Below, in pieces: positions 45,601 to 54,600 of a stretch of 64,000 nucleotides of DNA. The notes under the pieces are model-generated. The model did no database searches and was not told the DNA's origin. It was given only the letters and a program-made list of their open reading frames with translations. Source of the DNA: Dysidea avara (taxonomy: Eukaryota; Porifera; Demospongiae; Dictyoceratida; Dysideidae). A program made the position numbers and the translations under genes. Position 1 is the stretch's first letter; the number at the start of each line of letters is the position of its first letter. Where the stretch lies: positions 1 to 64,000 of the forward strand of contig NC_089276.1 in NCBI RefSeq assembly GCF_963678975.1. Reading direction: 5' to 3'.

Positions 45601-48600
45601 TCTCGCTGCTATAGCAACAACACATCACTATAATTTGATAGGGAAATTTTTCAATTTTGTACATATAGTGAAATCCAAGACTTCATAATACTGGGGAGAA
45701 GACAGTTTAGGGTCTCTACAAACAATCAGAATATTTCTCTTTGATGTCGACACAGTTAATGAGGTTATTAAAACCACTTAGGGACCTGAGGTGAGGGCTC
45801 CAAGTTACATTACTACTGGGGAGAGTATAGGGTCTCTACAAACAATTCAAATGGATTCCATCAGATGTGTTTTACTACAAATTGGTTTTCCAGAGACAAT
45901 CCCTTTGTTACTCAGAATCATTTCTCTTGGAGAAACCCTGGCCACATCTTTAAACATCATGAGTAACATCAGACTGGCCAGTTTGTAGGCAGTTGAAGTC
46001 TCTACCAAGGAGGATGAATGCAATTGCTGTTACTGACAATTTTAACTCTTTAAATACCATTACTGATGGATTTAGCAGACATCCCAATACAACATATTGT
46101 TTATTAGCTGCATGTACATACATCTACCCATTGCATTGTCTTTGTGAACTAACAATGAAGGAATTTCCCAACAATTATCAAGTTTATATAAAGGACATGG
46201 TGTTCGTGGCATACTTGTCAAAATAGACATACTTTCATCCTTAGCTCACCTGCCACAGGCTATTAGCCTGTGTTTGCCATGGGTTGTATTATGAGCCCTC
46301 ATGATTTGCCTGATATGTACACTCGGGACTGTAGCCCTCGAGCTTTGGTATACACAATTACACGTAGGGATATAACACTTCATTTAATTAGTGTTATTTT
46401 AGTAAGGACTTTTAGTCATGGCCAGTTTCAACAATAATTTTTGTTCTAGTTTTGGTAATCCTTCTTAATTCCTTTTAGTTATTGATTTAGTTATGGTTAT
46501 AATTATTTTCTGTGTTGTTATAGTTTTATTTTAAAATGTGAAAATCTTATAGTTATTAGTTTCAGTAAAATTTATAAAAACCTTTTAGTTTTAGTTATCT
46601 TTCCCAATTCTTTTTAGTTACAGATTTAGTTTTAGTTATAATATGGAGTTTTAGTTAACTAATATATGTTGTCTTACTAAAAGTACTTTAAGTTTTAGTT
46701 ATACCTAACTAAACCATCATCAGGTCACAAACTATAGCATATATTGATGTTGGATGCTACATACAGCAGTAGAATTTCATTCTGTGCTTCGTTCCAACTG
46801 TAGAACGTTGTGAACTTGTACATGCAGTGGTCTGAGCAACATGGTGTTGTTTTAGTAAGGAGTTTTAGTTATAGTAATAGCTAATTTCTTTAGTTTTAGT
46901 TATAGTAATCCTTTTTATTCATTTTAGCAATAGATTTAGTTATATTGTCTTTTTTGGGTTAGTTTTAGTTTTAGATAAGAACATGAAAACCTTTTAGTTA
47001 TAGTTATAGATGTGCATAAGAAAACCCTTTAGTTTTAGTTATCTTTCTCAATTCTTTTAGTTTTAGATTTAGTTTTGGTAAATTAATCAGTTGTTTTTTT
47101 AGTTATCAAACATGGTAGGGACCACAAAGGAGTAGGCGTGGCCCATGAAATAATATCAGCCAAAAACCAGCCTCAATTTTCCCCGACGACAATGAGACAG
47201 CATTGGTTAGGTAAAACTAAGCCCAAACAAGCTTTCAGATCGACCCACAATGCTTTCAACAAGTTGCTACGGAATTTTTTTTTTTAATTTATTTGACGGA
47301 ATTTTCTACCGACTGAGTAAGTAACTGACTGATGCCTTCAGACAAGCGTAACTCGATAATGGCTAAGGCCATGGACTTGAATTTTTCACTGTCCAACGTC
47401 GCTTCGGTCCGACAGGTGCCTTTTGGCATACTGCAGTACGTACAATACATTCTTCAAGGAATTACTGTCCCATTCATTTTTTCTGACAGCGAAAGGTGTC
47501 AATTTGGCGGCAGGACGTGATGGCTTACCTTCGTAACAGAAATCGTCCGTATTTTTCATAGTGGCTATTCTGATTGCAGAGGTGCTTTTAAAACAGTTCT
47601 TGATTCGTACTGCTGTGTAATGGGTTGAACATAGCCGACAGCGAAGCAAAATGGATACTTCACTTTTCAGACGATAATTAATATAATTGGGGCGCGCGGC
47701 ACCATTTCTTTCTTTTAGTGTGCGTGGATTGTAGAGGTGCTTTTCGAACAGTTCTTGATTCGAAATGCTGTGTAAAGGGTTGAACATAGCTGACAATGAA
47801 GCATAATGGATACTTCGCTTTTCAGACGATAATTGATATGGCTGGGGTGCGCGGCGCATTTCAGATGTGGTATGCGTGGGTTCACCAGTCTTAATAAAAT
47901 TATTTACAAAAAGTTAACAAACAAGTACACGAAAAATTTGGAATTTTCAACTAGAGTAGGGACCATAGCACATCAACAAAAAAGTACTGAAACAAGTTGG
48001 AGTAGTCCATGATATTAAATCACAGTAAAACAATAAAAGTGTTATATCCCAACTGTGCATTTCCATTATGGTATCTTGAGCACAGTAGGGATATAACACT
48101 TCTTATTGTTTTACAGTGATTTAATATCATGGACACTACTCCGACTTGTTTCAGTACTTTTTATCGATGTGCTATGGTCCCTACTCTAGTTGAAAATTCC
48201 AATTTTTTGTGTACTTGTTTGTTAACGTTTTTGTAAAACAAAATTATGACTGGCGAACCCAAGCATACCGCATCAAAAGAAATGGCATCGCACGCCCTAG
48301 CTATCAATCATCCTCTGAAAAGTGAAGTATCCATCACGCTTCGTTGTCAGCTATAACCAAACCGTTACACAGCATTACGGATCAAGAACTGTTCGAAAAG
48401 TAGCCACTATAAAAAATATGGATGATTTCTGTTTCATCACGCACTACCGCCAAACTGACATATTTCACTGTCAGCAAAGATGAGTGAGACACAAAGGAGT
48501 TAAGTCCATGAAGAATGCATTGTATGTACTGTAGGCACGTATCCGGCTGAAGCAATGCCGAACAGTGAAAAATTGAGTCACGCTTGTCTGAAGGCATGAG

Positions 48601-51600
48601 TCAGTCAGCCAGTAGAAAATTCTGTTAAACAATATTTTTTTAAATTCCGCAGCACGATCTGAAGGCTTGTTTGGGCTTAGTTTTACCAGGAGCTGATGAG
48701 CTGCCGAAGGAGCATGAAACTCAGTTCCATCACAATCCAAATTACCTAACGTTTTTTGAATAAATTGCTACGGGTGTCGCACACAATTAGTATACGGCAT
48801 CGACTAATGAGATTTTATTTTCCTTATATGGAAATAATCGCTAATGAATTTGGATTTCGATGGCACCCAGCAGGCAGTGTAAGTTTCATGCTCCTTCGGC
48901 GGCTCATAAGCTCCTGGCTTTGCCTAACCAATATTGCCTCATCATCAGGGAAATTGAGGTTGGTTGGTTTTTGGGTGATGGATAATCATGGACCACATCC
49001 AAACCTTTGTGGTCCCTACTATACTGCACTATCGTACTGTACATGATATCAGCCAAGTCACTTGGTCCCATGATACAACTATTACACTCATCTTTGTGAG
49101 CACTTTTCAAAGAGAATGACTCAACAGTACAGTCAACAGCAGCCCATAGCCGCCACCCTGTGGCACTTATGGGCTGCTGCTGGTTCAACAGTTCCAACTC
49201 ATTACAACTCACTCTGTTGGCTCAGCAGTAGTGGTCTCCACTACTCCATTAGTGATCGTATCTCTCTCTTCACTAGGCCACTCTTCATCTGGGGAACTGT
49301 GTACAGAACATATATGATGTGTATACAATAGTACAATATGACAATGATTAATTACTACACTATTACCATATCTACTGTATCAAGACACACGGTAGTGTGC
49401 CGTGTGGCCCAAGAAGCCGGCGCGCAACACCCGTGAGTATATTGACAGGAAGAAAATGCAATTTTCGCACCTCCGTAGCTCTGTGCTGCCTTGATGAAAC
49501 GAGACGATTTTTGTGTGGACACGCCCTCCAACTTCAGCACCCCACATTCCAAATTTGAGCAAAATCGGTTCAAGCATTCCCGAGATATGGGACTTCAAAA
49601 ATTGGCTTAGTTTCTTCGTTTTTTCTTCTTATTTTTCTTCCTCTTTTCGCACACTTACAAAAACTGCTATAAAACGCGAACGCCATATCCGATTACCTTG
49701 AAATTTGGCACGCAGAAGGGGGGTATAAAGGCACATCTTGGTACCAACTTTGGCTGGAATACGATAAACAGGCAAAGAGTTATGAGCAATTATTCACGAA
49801 AAATAACACTAATATGTTGTCACGCCTACAGGGTAAACCGCATATGGGAAGAAGCTGAAAATCGGTGGGTGAATAGGTTAACTATTGAACCTCAAACCTT
49901 TTGTAGTTTGAAAGAAATCGAGCTTAAAACCAGGAAAATACAACGAAAAAACCAACAGTGTGTAACAATTATGCAATCGAGATTAGCTAATAAAAAAACG
50001 ACTGCTTGCCACACCTACCAGATAAACCGCTTGGGGTAATGCTTTGAAAATCGTTGTACAGATGGAGTAATCATCTTAGAAAGGCTCTTCAATGGTGTAG
50101 AAGAATCAGACTTAAAGCCACGGAGTTATAACACGAAATCCAACTTGGTGCAGCAAGTGGAAGATCGAGATACTCTAATATAGCAGTCATCCTAATAGAG
50201 CAGTCACCCTGAAGAGAATTCAAGAGATCAGCTAGAAGAATTTACGCAAAGAGATAGTTCAGCTAAAAGAAGTTACCTTGTAGGGAGTTCATGCAACTAT
50301 GCAAAGAGATAGTTCAGCTAGAAGAAATCACCTTGTAGAGTTCAGCTACAAAGAAATCACCATGTAGAGAGTTCAGCTACAAACTAGTGACCTTGTAGAG
50401 AGATCAGCTAGAAGAAGTTATCTTGTAGATAGTTCAGCTACAAACAAATCACCCTGTAGAAAGATCAGCTAGAAGAAGTCACCATGTAGAGAGTTCAGCT
50501 CCAAACTAGTGACCTTGTAGAGACATCAGCTAGAAGAAGTTACCTTGTAGAGAGTTCAGCTACAAAGAAACCACCATGTAGAGAGTTCAGCTGCAAACAA
50601 ATCACGCTGTAGAAAATTCAGCCACAAACAAATTGCCCTGTAGAAAGATCAGTTAGAAGAAGTTACCTAGTAGAAAGTTCAGCTACAAAGAAGCCATTCT
50701 GTAAAGAGCTCAGCTGCAAACAAATCACCTGTACAGAATTCAGCTACAAACAAATCATCCTGTAGAGAGATCAGCTAGAAGAAATTATGCTGTAGATAGT
50801 TCAGCTACAAACAAATCACCCTGTAGAAAGATCACTTAGAAGAAGTTACCTTGCAGAGAGTTCAGCTACAAAGAAACCATTTTGTAAAGAGCTCAGCTGC
50901 AAACAAATCACCTGTACAGAATTCAACTACAAACAAATCACCCTGTAGAGAGATCAGCTATATAGAAGAAATTACGTTGTAGATAGTTCAGCTACAAACA
51001 AATCACCCTGTATGAAGATCAGTTAGAAGAATTTACCTTGTAGAGAGTTCAGCTACAAAGAAACCATTCTGTAAAGAGCTCAGCTGCAAGCAAATCACCT
51101 GTACAGAATTCAGCTACAAATCACCCTGTAGAGAGATCAGCTAGAAGAAGTTATCTTGTAGATCATTCAGCTACAAACAATTCACCCTGTAGAGAGAGCA
51201 GCTAGAAGAAGTCACCTTGTAGAGTGTTCAGTTAAAAAGAAACCACCATGGAGATTTCTGTATTAAATATATGTATTATATATATATAATTTGTACATTT
51301 ACTGATAAAATATTTAAAGTACATCTACTTCATCTTTTCTTCTTCCTGCGGTAAAGAAAAAAAGATAGGTTAAAAAAGTCCCAAAGCCGGCCATAGGCCA
51401 GCTTTGGGGTATACAAATACAAAAAGAAATGCAATCTAATCCAAAACAGCCAAGCTGTAAAAAAAAGTGTGCGGAAGTGGCACAAAAATTCACCTGAATT
51501 GTTGTTATTAAAATTTTTACCATTAACCTACCATCACAGCCATTTCTTGGCCGCCACCTTGGATTTCACATCTTTTTTCACCATAGCCTTTTTGAGGGCC

Positions 51601-54600
51601 GCACACTTTTTTACAGCTTGGCTGTTTTGGATTAGATACAGTGTACCAAGCCATAAAACTACTAAAGGGTTATTCATAATTTTTAGCTTTAAGGCGTACA
51701 AACTGTATGCTGGTAAGAATTCATGAAAGCTTTTAAAGACTGATGATCATGTGCTTGATTTTAAATGGTGACAAAAGAGTTTTTGTGTAGGTTGACAAGA
51801 AATCGGTTCATAAGGTTCCTGTAAAAACTGATCACTGAAAATTGAAGCAATTCAGGTACTCAAGAAAATCATTCCAAGCAAGATGACCAGGAAGTACAAT
51901 ATAACACGCTAGCTCCTATATGCTTGTGTGTACAACACTCAGGATGTTAATACAGCACTCAGTCTTGTGTTGTATTAGCCTCTCAACACACACTGCATTT
52001 TCCATAGACACGTGTGGTCAAATAAACCACTTGAAACACCACAAGCATAAGAATTTTTCAGTCTGTCGGAGTTAAAGTGCTAGCCATCCTGAATCGAGTT
52101 TGTATTCTAAAGTTCATGGTTCACCCGCACTACTACAACGTTGGCTATAAGCAACACAGGGAAATTATAGTAAAATACATCATGTGCTAAAAGTCAAATT
52201 TTACAGTTATTACCAACACTAATATCAGTACACTTCTAAGTACGATATAGAAGAATTTGGAATTTTCAACTAGAGTAGGGACCATAGCAAACAAACTGGA
52301 GTAGTGCATGATATTAAATCACAGTAAAACAATAAAAAGTGTTATATCCCTACTGTAAAAATGCACAGTAGGGATATAACACTTCTTATTGTTTTACTGT
52401 GATTTAATATCGTACACTACTCCAGCTTGTTTCAGTACTTTTTATCAATGTGCTATGGTCCCTACTCTAGTTGAAAATTCCAAATTTTTTTGTGTACTTG
52501 TTTGTTAACTTTTTTTGGAAATAATTATTATAACTGGTGAACCCACACATACCGCATCTAAAATGGTGCCGCGCACCCCAGCTATATCAATTATTGTCTG
52601 AAAAGTGAAGTATCCATTACACTTCGGTGTCAGCTAATGTTCAACCCATTACAAAGCAGTACAAATCAAGAACTGCTTGAAAAGCATCTCTGCAATCAAA
52701 ATAACCACTATGAAAAATACGGACGATTTCCGTTTCGAAGGGAAGCCATCACGTGCTACTGCCAAATCGACACTTTTCGCTGTCAGCAAAGATGAATGGG
52801 ACACAAAGGAGGACAATGGTAAGTCCATGAAGAATGCATTGTACGTACTGCAGCATGCCAAAAGGCATCTCTCGGGTAGAAGCGACGTCAAACAGCAGGC
52901 CTTAAATTAACATGCACAAAATCGCACTCTGCACATAATGACCACAGCCTGGTTATGTGTTGCAGCTATGTGGTTGTATTTAACCTCAAAACCTTCAATG
53001 GAAACTCCCTATTCCAATTCCAGCAGTGTAAAGAGCTACTCTAGCTCATGTCTGTACAATTTGACTATATGTCTGTACATTTGTGAATATGTACGGACAT
53101 TTGTCCTCAACACCTTAAAAATTAAATTAAGGTCTGAACAGTGAAAAAATCAAGCCCATAGCCTTAGCCGTTATCGAGTTACATTTGTCTGAAGGCATCA
53201 GTCAGTCAGGCAGTAGAAAATTCTGTAAAATAATGTTTTTTTAAACAAAATTCTGTAACAACTTGTTGAAAGCGTTCCGGTTTGATCTGAAAGCTTGTTT
53301 GGGCTTAGTTTTACCTAACCAATACAGCCTCATCGTCATCTCGGAAAATTAAAGCTGGTTTTTGGGTGATGCTATTCGTGGGCCACACCTACTCCTTTGT
53401 GGTCCCTACTATATAGTACTATTGTACTATATGATAATGGAACTCACATAGCATTAAGATCATCATGTACAGTCCCCCAATTGTATCCTCCACTGCCTTC
53501 CCTCTTCTCTACTGCTTTAATCGAGCTGTAATTAGAGCACACCAACTAATAATAGAGCATGATGACTATACTATTACAGCACAGTGACTACTGTTGGAGT
53601 ACAGTGACTACTATTAGAGTAGTGACTACTAGTAGAGCACACCAACTAATATTAGAGTATGATGACTATACTATTAGAGCACAGTGACTACTATTAGAGT
53701 AGTGACTACTAGTAGAGCACACCAACTAATATTAGAGCATGATGACTATACTATTAGAGCACAGTGACTACTGTTAGAGCACAGTGACTACTGTTAGAGT
53801 ACAGTGACTACTATTAGAGTAGTGACTACTAGTAGAGCACACCAACTAATATTAGAGCATGATGATTAAACACCTATGACTAATATTAGAGTATGATGAG
53901 TACGTCAACTAATATCAGAGCAGACTGAAATTCTTACATGATTGAACACCGCACCTCACGTTCACCACAATGCTATACTATAAACAAGTAAGCTGAAAAC
54001 AAGCAGTTGGTGTTATATGTGACCGGATCTGCAAAAACCCAATACAATCGCGCAAGCTTAAATTTACAGTATAAAGCATTGAATACAGTTGGTGAAATAT
54101 TTGTGTATTATTGAAAAAAATCCTCTTTCTCAGTGAAGAAATGGATTAACAATAAAAACCTGGGTATCATCTTATTCGCCTACTCAAGAGGAGTTGGAAA
54201 ATCTGTTTCATTGCAGTGGACCTAAGAAATACGCAAGTTATGAGCGTTTGTTTACGTCACGTCGAAGCAATTACACGCGATCGATTTTTCTTCATGATTT
54301 TGCTTTTGTATGCAGTGAAGAAAGGCAATAAAAGGACAATCTTACCCAGTAAATGATTTCCCTATTCATGGCGAACACGATGGTGAAAATTTCAGCTCAG
54401 TATGTCCATCTATTCATAAGTTACAACTGTTTTAGTAAGCACCTGTAATACATTTCCCCTATACTTGCTGTACAAATCGATTTTTCTATTGTTGCTACTT
54501 TGTAGGGCTGTAACTCCGAAAGTTATTGGCATATGAGGCTGAAACTTTGCCAGAGGGTACACTTGGCTAAGTTTATTTAATAAACAGGAATTCAAAAAAT

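Noticed and set aside
46380..47105. Interstitial telomere from the many TTAG phrases
   Set aside because: The unit is TTTTAGTTATAG, without GGG.
48683..48712. CTGATGAGCTGCCGAAGG as a third hammerhead
   Set aside because: The GAAA core is CGAAG here, stem I does not pair, and the sequence is the inverted end of a MITE.
52677..52910. Independent host gene MKNTDDFRFEGKPS
   Set aside because: The same segment recurs in other R1 repeat copies at the same relative place, so it belongs to the repeat; kept as a finding only.
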